Source of the DNA: Fistularia commersonii
Taxonomy: Eukaryota; Chordata; Actinopteri; Syngnathiformes; Fistulariidae
Assembly: GCA_037954325.1 (NCBI GenBank)
Contig: JBBMNZ010000019.1
Location: forward strand, 11,374,501-11,438,500
Direction of reading: 5' to 3'
Length of the DNA: 64,000 nt
This document shows, in pieces, positions 47,081-59,300 of this stretch (positions are counted from its first letter, which is position 1; each line of letters starts with the position of its first letter). The translations under genes and the position numbers were made by a program. The notes beneath the pieces are model-generated. The model ran no database searches. It saw only the letters and a list, made by a program, of their open reading frames with translations, and had not been told where the DNA came from.

Positions 47081-48374
47081 CCCTCCTCTTGTGTTTGGGT
47101 CGCCAGCGACCCGTTTTCGTTTTTAAATGCATAAAATAATCACTTCAAATTTTTTTATTGCATCAAGGCTTCTTGACTTTGTCAGGAACCTTGATTTCAA
47201 CAAAATTCAACAAAAACATTTTTTTTCACTGCATTATAAAATGCTCTAGTTAAAATTATGTTCTTTGTAGTGTTAGGGTCGGTTTTGACCCGGGTATAAA
47301 AATAAGATTACAAAGCAATAATTATAGCCAAAATTTAAATCATGAATGCATTGTCAGCCAACACGATGACAGCCACCTCCTCCCTCAATCATGTGAGCTT
47401 CTGGGGATGCTCATTTGTCCAGTATTGCTCCAAAAAAACAAAACAAACAAAGATGAGCATGTCCAGTTACGTCCTTGACATGACCACTGGACTGCAGGGT
47501 CACAATATCACTTGTGACAATTTTTTTACAACCTATGACTTTGGACAAGAACTCCTCAAGAGAGAACTTACCATGGTGGGCACAGTGAAGAAAAATAAAC
47601 CTGAGTTGCCTGCTGAAATCGTGCAGGTGAAAGACAGGGCTCCGCTTTCCTCCAAGTTTGCTTTTACAGACACCACCACTGTTGTCTCATATTGTCCAAA
47701 AAGAAGACAGAATGTGATACGTCTGTCTACTCCTCACAAAGCTGCAGCTGTGTCATCAGCAAGTGACAAAAAGCCCACAATTATCCTTGACTATAATAAA
47801 AACAAAGGAGGAGTGGACAACCTGGACAAGCTGACGGCCACCTTCACTTGCCAGCGAATGACCAGAAGATGGCCAATGATATTTTGTGTTATGACCTGTC
47901 CTGTGTTTCAGTGTGTTCATTTTAAAGTCCTATTGCTGACATTTTTTTGTTTCTTTCCATTTTCTTGAAGAAAATATATATGGGTCGAAAATGACCCATA
48001 GCACCATAGATGTTACTATAGTTAAAAATTTTAAAATGAAAAAAATAAATCAGCAAATTCATTTCAGAGATATGTTCTATACCCCTTACCAATATTCTGG
48101 TAACACAACATCCTTTAATTTATTTATATTATTCTCTTGAGGTTAATTTTTCTGTTTTTTATAGAAATCAAGAAGTCTACTACTAACAATAAAAAGGCCC
48201 AGAGAACCACAACAAAAAATTTTAAATCCAATATTTTCATGGATAAGGAAGCCTAACAAGGTAACCAAGAGATGAGAAAAAGAATTGGAATTTAAGTTTT
48301 TATTTTTAGTGTATTTTAAAGCTGATTTAAGACACGGGTCGAAACCGATGTAGAAAACTAACACAGGAGGAAGG
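47081..48374 (+). mobile_element. piggyBac-like element, internally deleted, 1294 bp
   Basis: TTAA at 47077-47080 and 48375-48378 flank the element, the hallmark target duplication of the piggyBac superfamily. The ends are inverted: CCCTCCTCTTGTGTT on the left and CCTTCCTCCTGTGTT (reverse complement) on the right, 13 of 15 identical. Subterminal GGGTCG/GACCC motifs recur inside (for example 47277-47297 and 47983-47997). It carries one transposase fragment and is too short for a full transposase of roughly 550-600 residues. Confidence 0.92.
47342..47968 (+). pseudogene. Truncated piggyBac-type transposase (208 codons)
   Basis: The frame from 47342 contains two of the three expected catalytic Asp blocks: CDNFFTTY at about residues 58-65 and NKGGVDNLDKL at about 153-163. 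It then reads RMTRRWPM and diverges to a hydrophobic end without the C-terminal Cys-rich domain. The N-terminal half with the first catalytic Asp is missing, and the first 40 or so residues do not look like transposase. It is a remnant of a non-autonomous copy, not a domesticated full-length gene. Confidence 0.85.
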
Positions 48375-49009
48375 TTAAAAGTAAGCAATTGGAAAATAGA
48401 TACAACAGAGACAAAGACAAATGTGTTGAATCAGCGGGTTTGATTTCAAGATAAACTATTGTTTAACTGGATTGAAAGGAATTGTGACAAAGCAAGCGAA
48501 AATAAAATTAAAGCAACAAACCAAACATGATAGGATGATGAGCCAATGATTTGTAAATTTGAACACGAGGTCTTTCACTTTGGGAAATTCAGCCTCGAAG
48601 AGTCTGGTAACAATGATGTGCGGGGTGACGTGAGAAAGATGCCCAATTTTCAGAATGCAGTCAGTGTCTATGCATGTACCAACTCCGCTGTCTTTTTTAA
48701 TTCAAGATTTTTGACTTTTCACCGCAAATAAACAAGACGACAATGAACGTAAAGGGAACAAAAACATATTTTAATAGTCATGGAATCGACAGTTCGGCTC
48801 AATGAAACCAATAGTTGTTAAAATGACAGTTTGGTATGATTTTCTGTAAAAACAGACTGGATAATACAGTAAATATACTGTAATTATCTTATACTTCTCC
48901 ACCTCCTTTACCCTGCATGGACAAGTAACAGACAGTACATCATACACATTCAGTCCATGAACTTGAGTGTGCACAGACAGTGACAGAATGAGGACAAGAT
49001 ACAGACACA

Positions 49010-49082
<73 letters not shown>
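49010..49082 (+). repeat. Compound (TC)n(CA)n microsatellite
   Basis: TC of about 20 nt passes into CA of about 52 nt. Confidence 0.96.
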
Positions 49083-49084
<2 letters not shown>

Positions 49085-49746
49085 ACACGCACATGTATAC
49101 GCACATGTACAGACACAAGCAGGAAGTGGAGACATCGGAGTCAGATGCTCAGGTCGGGAGGTTAAAAGGCGACTGATTCAATCATTACTATAATTTTTAT
49201 TATTATTATGTTGTTACTGTTGAACGACAAAGTGATGTTATTTGCTGTGTTTTTTTCACAGTGATTCACGTTACCTTGGGAGTTTTTTTTTCTACCATCG
49301 CTGGTTGCCAAACACACAGACGTTCATTCATGAATCCCCCCCCCCAACAGTCACAAGATGTTCAGTCACAAAAAAATTACTTTTGTATTTTTTTGTTTTC
49401 TTCACATGAAGCATTACCATCTCTGATCCGGAACTAGATTTTCTCATTTTGCAACAAAGACAATGGTGATGAATGTTATGTCATAAGAAACATACAAAAG
49501 TGCCTTTCAGTCTCTTGATTGATCGATCGACAGATTGATTGATTGATTGATCATTGATAAAACATAATTAAAAAAAACACAAATTGAAAGTATAAATATA
49601 AAGTACTCGCACAAAGAGTTGTGTTTTTTAAGCTGCGTTACAAAAAAAATGCACATTCTTAGTTCTACATACTTTCGTTTGAAGAGTTGATTATGATGCC
49701 ATTGTGCTTGTTGAAGCAATGTGGGTGCAAGGGTGTGTTTGTGCAT

Positions 49747-49750
49747 GTGT

Positions 49751-49794
<44 letters not shown>
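49747..49794 (+). repeat. (TG)n microsatellite
   Basis: A TG run of about 48 nt. Another (TG)n of about 26 nt lies at 50001-50026. Confidence 0.95.
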
Positions 49795-49796
<2 letters not shown>

Positions 49797-50769
49797 GACA
49801 GTCTGAAAGAGAGTGCTTATTTGTGTCAGAAAAAAGGCAGACAGACACCTCAGTTGTTGTGTTGGTGTTTTTCAAAAACATGTACCCACACACAAACACA
49901 CACACACCAGGCATGATACTTGTAGTATCAAACAGTTGTGTAGATGATGTAAAACGACAGAGGTATCAGTGATATTCAATAATACCCAGTGTAAACTTCA
50001 GGTGTGTGTGTGTGTGTGTGTGTGTGAACGTGTACGTCTCAGAAAATGGGATGATTTTGTTTCTCTTTCTTTTTCTAATGACGTTTAGTGTACATGCACT
50101 AGCATTTTATTTCCACACCGTCTCCTAAAGACCTAACATCTATAATGGCTAGAAAAAAAATGTCTGATAAAAAAAAAAAAAAAAAAAAAAAGAATTGTTA
50201 CTCTTACCCCATTAAAGCGTATCTTTGAAAATCGACGAACAGCTGCACAACGTCTACTTCTTCATGCATGTAAACATTCATCTAGACTAAGTGTAAGTGT
50301 AAACAGTGGCGCCGTGCCCGGGCCTGGTGCTAGCTGACGCTAAAGGCAAAAAAACAACTTCCTGTTACTTTGAGAAGGCAAACGAGGAGTTGGAGCAGAC
50401 GTCAATCAACCACAGCTGAAAGTCAAAGGTCAAGTTTCAGGATCTTATTGCCCCCTGTGTAAGCAATCATCATGAACTAATTCCTTTATATTTAGAGCAG
50501 ATTTTTGATATGTCTTAGAGTACTTTGCTTATAGTTTTAAGTTTTTAGCTGACGTCAAATATGCCAATGTACTACAACCTTGATTTGAGTTATTTCTAAT
50601 GTATTACTGAAAACAAAGTGCGTCTTACTCGTTTAAAATATCCCTTAAAGCCTCCTCTTATCCCGGCAATATTATGTCATGTCGCTGCGATGAAAAACAT
50701 CATGATTTCTAAATTGAACACAATCAGAAGACAAAATAAAAAATGTGTACCATATGAAAAAATGTGAAA

Positions 50770-50874
50770 TAATATAATATACTATTATGTAATATAATAT
50801 AACATAATATAATATAATATAATATAATATAATATAATATAATATAATATAATATAATGTAATATAATATAATA
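50770..50874 (+). repeat. (TAATA)n pentanucleotide array, about 20 copies
   Basis: About 105 nt of slightly imperfect TAATA/ATAAT units. The same unit forms a second array at 56265-56316. Confidence 0.95.
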
Positions 50875-51101
50875 GATTCAAATGGTCATTAATTGAACTG
50901 CAACAACACTGATAGGCAAAAAAACCAAACATCAGCTGCTGTGAGAATTCACTCCGCTCCCACCTCGTTCCTCTGTCGTCGGCCTCCTTCCAACCCCAGA
51001 CCTCGAAATCTCCAGCCAGGGCTGGAAAACCAGGCCTTTTTTGGATCTTATTTTTATAGTTTTTTTTAATTCTGTATGTTTCATTTTGGAGAAAATCACA
51101 T

Positions 51102-51107
51102 TTTATT
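51102..51107 (-). terminator. oga-like: Candidate O-GlcNAcase-like polyadenylation signal
   Basis: TTTATT on + is AATAAA on -, about 200 nt past the stop. The 3' UTR in between would contain a CA-rich tract (51224-51285 on the opposite strand). Confidence 0.45.
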
Positions 51108-51307
51108 TTTTCGCAAAGCTTATCAGCTGCTACACTGGACTGAACACGTCGTCGGCGTTTCTAAGTGCCTCCTTGTTTCTACTGCATGCGTGCAAATGTC
51201 TTTCCATGTCACTGGTGGTGTAAGTATGTATGTGTGGGTGTGTCTGTGTATGTGTGCGTGTGTGTGTGTGTGTGTATCTGTGCGTGTCTGCATGACTGCA
51301 TTGGTGT

Positions 51308-51444
51308 TCAGAGTAGCCTCCCTAGCACCACTCCCTCTCTGCTCCTGGCTTCTCCTCTGAGAATCTCCAGGAAGCCCAGTTTGGTCAGAAACTCCAGCCT
51401 CTGACGGTCTGTGGGCTGCACTTCGCAAAAGACACCCTGAGAAC
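51308..51444 (-). CDS. oga-like: oga-like terminal exon and stop
   Basis: SQGVFCEVQPTDRQRLEFLT then KLGFLEI and VVLGRLL, then TGA at 51310-51308. It matches [20 protein letters not shown] and the VILGRSL end of human OGA. Confidence 0.96.
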
Positions 51445-53274
51445 CTACAGACACACAGACAGAAGCACAGCATGGGGAAACTTTCAAAAATGTGTGCACT
51501 TTTGGGTGAAATGGACGGATGATGTCTGCAACCAGCAGGAAAGTGGACTCCTGCTTGCACTAATGGGTCATGCATACTCATCCTCACCGTTGGCCTTGAG
51601 CGCAGCGAGGAGGGCGGTGAGCAGCGTCCGGCTGACACTGACGTCCACCAGCTCTGGCAGGGCGTCCAGTCGCAACTGGGAGGGGAAGTGGTAGAGGAGT
51701 GAGTCAGGGTACTCCCCCTGGTCTTCCTCCATCAACTGGATCAAGTCCTAAGAGAAGAGGAAGCAAATACAACAGAACACAGAGTGGTAAGGCTGAGAGT
51801 TACGTTTTGCACGCCTCCATCTTAGATTGGGTTAAAGGAAACACATTCATGTCATTACATGGCAATATCAAAGATGCAAAAGTTGAAAACTGCTGCAACT
51901 TCAAATATTGAGAGACAGGAAAAGAGGAAATAGTTTATAATTATCCTGAATGTCTTTTTTTTTTTGTCTCTCATTTTCTGTGGCTGGACACATGGCCAAC
52001 TATATAAGCCAGAAAGAACTACACGGTTGTCGTTGCTTATAGCTGTCACTAGATGGCGTTAGCATATGTGACAACTCTATCTTAAAAAAGAACAGTCATT
52101 GGGAGAGTTCACGTTGCTTGGTAACCATAATGTAAAAAGACTTACAGACAGGCTGAATCTGAAAACGACAGTGCTCTGGATTAGGATCATTTAATTTTAA
52201 AGCCTATCTGAGCCTTTTCATTTCTAAAAGGTAACGTGGCCCATTGTACTTCCTGCCTCATTTATTTTTTTTCCGCTTGAGAGTTTTGAGGTGACAAGGT
52301 TATTAGGAACTAGAATCAGATTTTATTATATTTTACTTTGTTTTATTTTGTTTAGTCAATATGAACTGCATAAACAGTAAGAATATAAATAATCTCCCCT
52401 CGAAATCTCAGTGTGGTGAAAATGAAAGTTCTTCAAAGCACCCCAGTGCGGTGTGACGCACACAGTGGGCAGTGCAGGGGAAGCCAAATCCTCCTCGCAG
52501 CAGAGGGGGAGTAAGACAGCGTCCCTTCCGATCTCTGCTGACGATCAAACGCTCAACTGTGTGCCATGACGGTCAGAAGAAGACCGCTGCCATCTGTGTC
52601 AGTTCCTGTGGATCACAGCTAGTGTTTAACGGTAAAAACGGATGTGTCACATGGTTCGGGTGAGAGTTGGAGATGGATGTTTGGGGTCGACAATGATACC
52701 AGTGTGTGACAGCCGTACATTGAATTAATTAAATGTAAGTAATGTGTATTAACATAACACTACGATGTATGGTATTCTTGCTTTTTTCTCGAGGGAACAT
52801 TTATGTCATGTTCATATTAGAAATATTACTTGCACTTTTTTTCTTAACAGAATTAGCTGCTTTTTGTAGGATACTACCATTATATTTTTTTTTGTAATTT
52901 TGAATACAACCTATGTGAACCGAAAGTGATTTCATCCGGTTAGTAAATTTATTCCCTCATTCATTCATTATTTATACTGCTTATCCTGCACTCTGGGTTG
53001 CAGCGGAGATTGAGGTGGAGGTGGGCGAAAGGCGGGGCTCACCCTGCACAAGTCGCCAGTCGATCGCCACATATAGACATACAACCATTCAGACTTCTGC
53101 CCAAACATTGTTCCATTGTTAATAACAACAAGGAATAAAGTAAAAGAAATGAAAACAGTAGTATGGCTTCATTTAACATTATTGGTTTTCTGAAAATCCC
53201 CTCCAGCACATCTAAAATATAAATGTCGAAGGCTCCAGTCCAGTCTCTGCAACTTTGCTTTATACCTGCGTGTA

Positions 53275-53315
<41 letters not shown>

Positions 53316-56300
53316 TCAGCGGGTGTCTTTGTAGCTGAGTGGGAGCCAGATGGTGAGTCTGCAGGTACTGATGCTGTGATATTTGTTGCTGGCCATATAC
53401 ACACTGCCATGTGTCAGGGTTTTGTTGGTAACAAGGGCACATGTTTTCCCCTCCGGTGTTGCCTCTTGGAAAAGGGTATTTCAAACTGGCTTCAACATAT
53501 TTACGCACCTGTGTGTTGGAGTGCGTGTTGCCCCCTTTCGGCGGGTATTTGTCCCTCATGGCGGGTAACCAGCTGGCCTGACAGCGCTTGGCGAACGTGC
53601 GGACGTCCAAGACGCCCAGGACACAGCCGCAAACGCCCATCTCGTCCTCCAAGACAAAGCTGTACTCGGGGCACAAGGCCAGGCAGGAGCCAAGACATCT
53701 GGTGGAGGGGTTAGGAAAGATTACTTTTCTTACCCTAACCCTAAACCATGTGAAAAAAATTCCCCTACATTGCTCTCGTGTTGCGAATTCTTCAACGCTC
53801 ACCTGTCTCCGATGACATCCGGGTGGACGGAGCTGGACTCCTGGCCTCCCTGAGTCCTCAGGTGAAGTTGCCGCACCATCCGATACAACTCCACCTGAGT
53901 GACAAAAGGCGCGGTGTGAGCAGTTCAGCAGGTTCCGAGCACGATTATAATGAAATAATAAAAGTAAAACTGATTTGTTTGCATTGTAAAAATATCACGT
54001 TGCACAAAGTGCCTGTCAGAGAACGGTACTAGATTATTGCTATTACCTTATAATTCCCATTTAACTAAGCTTGAGTGCATTTAGACAGACAAACTATAAT
54101 TACAGTAATCTCAATTTTCATATTTTATTCCATAATTGTAATAGAGGGGGAGTTAGAAAGACGCAGAGAATGATTTTTTAACACAATTAAAAAAGGTTTG
54201 GACTATTTGCTAATGTTCCCGATGAAGGTTACCTTGTCTTTGTTGTGGTATGGCCTGATATTGTAGAGACGCGAGGTGGGGAAGAGAGGAGGAGGGTGAG
54301 TGAAGAGTTCGCTGTTACTGCCTATTGGGAGGAGCATCTACAAACACACACACAAATTAGCAGCAGCCAGAGATTTGTGTCAGTCAAACAAATCACGGTC
54401 GAAAACCAAAACCCCTACCTGCACTTCCCCAGACACGCCCCCTTTAAACACCCACGGCTCTGCTTCCACACCCAGGAGGTCCGCCCCGGTGGTCTTCCCA
54501 CACCCTAACACACACACACACACACACATGTCTCAAAGGTCACAGTGATGCAAGGGAAATTTAACATGGCAGATTGAAAAGGGTACTGAGGGTACTAAAA
54601 GGGTACTACACTTGAAATGGGTACTGAGTGATTCGTTCATTGAGCTACTGAGTGAGTCATTTGTTTTGTGAGTAGGAAGGGCTACTGTGAGCTAATGAGG
54701 GATTTGTTCATTGAGTTACTGATTGACTCATTCATTTTGTGAGAGGAGAGGGATACTGTGAGCACTTTGTGATTCACGGCTCGTGGCAGAGAGGGAAAAG
54801 GGGACATCGGCTGAAACTAGACACCAGAGCCGTTGCTCTTCCCGCCAGGCTGATACAGTTATTAACTTGATTTGTTTATACAAATGCATTTAGAAGAGCA
54901 GTTGTATAATTGTGATATGTAGTCTCGTCTCTTATTTGCAGCTGGCAGTACTAGGGTTAATGGATTCATTAATGATTCATGACTCAGTAAATGACTCTCG
55001 GGTTTTGACGATTCATTCAAGACTCACACGTCATAGGATTCAGGATTTTGCAGTCTAACTTTTGCCGCCAGAAGATTAAGTTAAACTTTCATGACGGCGC
55101 CATCAATATTTCAAGTGCAACTGATGTCCCTCCATTTTCACCAAAATGTCGTCATGCATGCTTTATTGAGCTAAGAAATAATGACAGAAGCCTGGGTGTA
55201 AATGTATCCCGTTCAATGCTCATCCAGTAAAAAGCTGCTCTCACTCAGTCAGCTGGCAGGGAGGGAAGTGAAAAGTCATGCCTACTCACAATGAAAGCAA
55301 TTCCTCCAAGAGCCCAGGGTGGAGCTGTCACTTAACACTCGTCCATCTGAGTGTTGTAGATGGGAGGGCAGGGAACAGAGCCAGAGAAGAGGCGGTGTCA
55401 TTACAACCGGACAAAAACAATCTATAATTATCAACAGAGCCTTTTTCGAAACTGATCCTCGTTACTGTTGAGAGGGAGACTTTCACCTCCACTGCTGCCA
55501 AGTGCTTGATGGTGAGCTAGATAGAGGTCTTGACCTCCTTCTACAGTCGCCACTGTCTTGACATTAGTCAGAAAAGTGTCTTGTCAGTTGCACTGACTGC
55601 ATCATTAACTACATTGCAACTAGCTGCTGTTTTATGTACATTTAAAAAAAAATTGGCTACCTTCAGATATATATTTGTTTGTTTTCTAGCCCAAGTTAAC
55701 AAAAAATCAGTTTTGAATGCTTTGTATTGAGCAACTGGTCAATTAAGAGTAGTTTTACAGCCCATATCCCACAAACTGAGTGTAACATTGTAATGCATGA
55801 AATAGAAAATAATAGAAAAAGAAAATTAATTTAAAAATAATGGTGTGTACAAAATAACTTGTATTTAGCCTGGTTAAGGTTCATAGAGTAAAAGCAGTAT
55901 ATGCAGGGCTCTAAAAATGTAGAAAACTATGATGTACTTTGTAGCACTTGCCATGTAATCCTATTCTACAGTATGCTACATTTCATTTTAACACACATGC
56001 CCGTAACATTACATTATAAATTCAATGACATGACAACAAACTATACAATGCTATTTTACTATACTGCAGTATACTATAGTATTTTGCCCAATGCCATGAC
56101 TGTATTCTACTTTATACAAAACTATTTTGCTATACGACAATACACTACAGAATTTTGCTCTATGCTGTTACAGTATTCTTCTTCATACCATATAATACAA
56201 TACAATACAATACAGAACTACACTATACTTTATCATATAATACTATACTATAATATTATACAACCTAATATAATATAATATAATATAATATAATATAATA

Positions 56301-59300
56301 TAATATAATATAATATGACAGTAGGGATTGTAATATTCGGCCTATATCATGTTGTAGTAGAAGATAATTCAAGGAAAAATACACTTGTGAGACAAAGACA
56401 GCAGGGCTATGGTTCAATACTCTACCCATTATTTACAGTATGACAATGTCCTCACCCAGCCAGCATATGAAGGCCTTGGCCACCAGTGCGGTGTTCCTCA
56501 GGTCCCACACATACGGGTAGAGATCGTAGAGCACCGCCCTGTTCGCTCCACCTACCACGCTGCAGTGGAGCTGTGCTATGTCTTCACACAGGGAAAGGAA
56601 CCGGGAGGCTCGGCCACGCCATTCATCAACCTGTGGGTGCACATTGATTAAACTTGTGTGCACACGCTGCTGTCAAGACTGTAGATCTTGATCTAAATTA
56701 ACACTGACATTACAGATTGGTAAAAGTACACAATAACAAAGAACGGGAAACCCAGAGTCTGACCTTCTGAGGTGGAGTTTTCTTGTTGTTAGCACCAACG
56801 AGATGGCAGTTTGATTTCAGCCAGGTCAGATCCTGCAGCAGCTTCTGAGCAGAAGGTCCGTGCTCGTGGGGCAGATAATGAAGTCCTACAAGCAACCGAA
56901 CCTGGGACTCACTTAGCGAGCCCTTCCCGCCACAGACCCCCCGACCCTGGACCTTCTGTCCCCGGCCTCCACCTGAAACCGCCCTGGGTCTGGATCCAGG
57001 TACTTGCTGATTGGGTTGACAGGTCTGGCTCGGCTTCCTCTTCTCCCCCTCCTTTTCCCCTTTGGTGGGCGAAGGCGGTGGCGAGCCGGAGTTGAGGGGA
57101 AAGACAGGGAGCTTGGCAACGACGGCGCTGCCTCTGAAGCCGGAGGAGCAGTCGGACCTGTCAGGGGTTTTGCTTCGAGATGTCGGGGTAGAGGAGCGCT
57201 GGTCTATCCTCGCACCCTGCCGACCTGCGTAACAAAGTTATACTCTGAAGCTTACAAATCCTTTCTGATGCACTCATTTTTTACTCTGTCTAGATCTACC
57301 TGCTTGGAGCGGCTGGTTGAGTTCTTCCATCCAGTCGTGCAACGCGGCAGACAGAGCTCTATCAGGGCAGTATTCGCACTCCTCATCTGGAACATACGGG
57401 ACGTTTGTTGCTGTACGCGTGCTAAAACATAACATGGACCCAGTCCCGTCTCGCATTCTTGCAACCATTCCCTTGCGGAAGTGCTTATTTTCTCTACATA
57501 CCCCCTTCCATTTCAATTAGGCAGAAATTAACTCTCAACATGAATCACCACTTTCATAGCACAATCCTTGCCTTTCCACTTCCATTTGATTTCCTTTATC
57601 AGAATCGAAAAGAAAAAATCTTAATGAGTAAAATCGGTAACCCCGGTGACTCGCTGCCAGAGCATTAAGGAAAGGTGTGGTCAAATAAATTCAGCATGTT
57701 CAACACCAGATGAGATTTGAATCAGGTGAGATGCCAAGCAGCACTAGCTTATTAAATGCCTTGTCTAAGGATGATCTCCAGGCCCCCCGCCTGCCCTCCA
57801 TTCCTACCCATCCCATTCATCCCCGTACCTTTTCTTTCCTCTTTTCCAGTTCGGTACCAGCTCCCCAGTGTGTGCAGGGGGATGTAGTTGGCTTCAAATT
57901 CACAGTTGGGGTTGAGCAGCAAGCCCCTCAGGTGGCCCCTCAGCTGAGGCTCCCGACCCTTGAAGGGTCCCAGGAAGAGACGTCTGGAGTCGTAGTCATT
58001 GGCATGCAGGTTATCCCAGATGAGCGGCGGGCGCTGGAGGACGGACTCCACCTCACCCAGGCAATCCACGGACAGCTTCCTGGAGATGACCTTGCTGCCT
58101 ATTGGAGAAGGGGCAAAGGGCAAACAGTGACGAGTAGCTGCTATAGGTGCAATTACAAGAAAATAACCTCAAAACTATCAGAGGTCTCCTTTTCCTTTCG
58201 CCTTCCTCCTCTAACTCTCTCCTTTGCATCCTCTTCTCTCATACCAACTCATTTCATGTTCTCTTTCCCTCCATCCATAAATCTCCTCAAATGTCTTCCT
58301 CTAGTCCTCCTGTCTGGCATCTCCAGCCTACATCTACTCAGATGTTCACTACCTCGCTTTGTTTAAGAATAGACTTAAAATCTTTCAGCAGAGTAACCCT
58401 ATGGTGATATCCCATGATGTATTTCTCCCATTCCTCCAATCCTGCCTGCACTGTGTCCCTTCATCAGTACATGACAGTAACCTAGGATCTTCTCCACAGA
58501 CCCCGTTCTCTCTCATTTCACAGGCTCCCAGAGGGTGTGGCCGATCTAGACGACTGATCCTGCTGCCTCAATTTTTACTTATTTTATGAATATTAAAGTT
58601 ATAATTGTATCATTAATATTCATATTCATATTCATTAAGTTAATATTATCTCATGTCAACTTGTGGCATGTAAGGTTGTAAACCCAGAATAACTTGGTCA
58701 CGCGAGGTTTAGATTTCCCTCCACTTAATGTCGAAACGTTAAATGTTAAAATTTGCAAACATGAGAACCGGTACCCAGAATGTCATCTCTCTTTTAGCGC
58801 GTAATATACAGACATACGTCAGCTGTCGCATCGTGGAAAACCAAAACAATAAGCACGAAGAACATTCAGACAAACGACATTCAGAGAATAGCGAGAAGAG
58901 TGGGCAATAATGTGAGCAGGTTTCTGCTTCTTTTCGTGCGTGTGGGCGGATCCGTACCTAAATTGTTATTTTTCGGACCGTGAAGGAGGCTGTGAGTGCT
59001 CTTGTGCCTGAACTTATTTGCATGTGCGCACGCTGCCGTGGGATTTTTTTCTTTTTTTCTGCTTTTCTTTTTTGGGGGGAAGCTGTGCGTAGAAGCTTTG
59101 CTTTAGAGGAGTGTGGGTGTGTGAACACGTCTCACCTGTCCATATCACCGTTATGTTGGGCAGGAGATCTTCTCCAATAGTTTGCAGGTATGGAGATTTG
59201 GATATACTGGGAGAGCACAGAGAGCCACAGTATTCTGTGGGGAAAAAAAGATTAAGTCTGGTTCCGCCATCAGGTTCCACATACAAATCCAGATATTTTC

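Larger units (their letters stand above)
45917..51101. other. Convergent intergenic region
   Basis: This region separates the 3' ends of slc14a2 and the O-GlcNAcase-like gene. It holds two dispersed-repeat pieces (46270-46515, 46975-47060), the piggyBac-like element, TC/CA and TG arrays, an A run (50169-50191) and an AT pentanucleotide array. No gene was recognised. Confidence 0.75.
54505..56455 (-). other. oga-like: oga-like intron, 1.95 kb
   Basis: It contains a (TAATA)n array (56265-56316), an imperfect 72-nt tandem duplication (54621-54764) and a CA run touching the next acceptor (54508-54529 on +). No coding sequence was seen. Confidence 0.8.

Noticed and set aside
47342..47968. Domesticated piggyBac-derived gene
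   Set aside because: Only two of three catalytic Asp blocks remain, the N-terminal half and C-terminal domain are missing, and the element is bounded by its own ends, so it is a deleted transposon.
55420..55550. Further L2/Maui-like LINE tail piece
   Set aside because: It shares only a short CACTGCTGCCAAGTGCTTG string with that family; too little to call.
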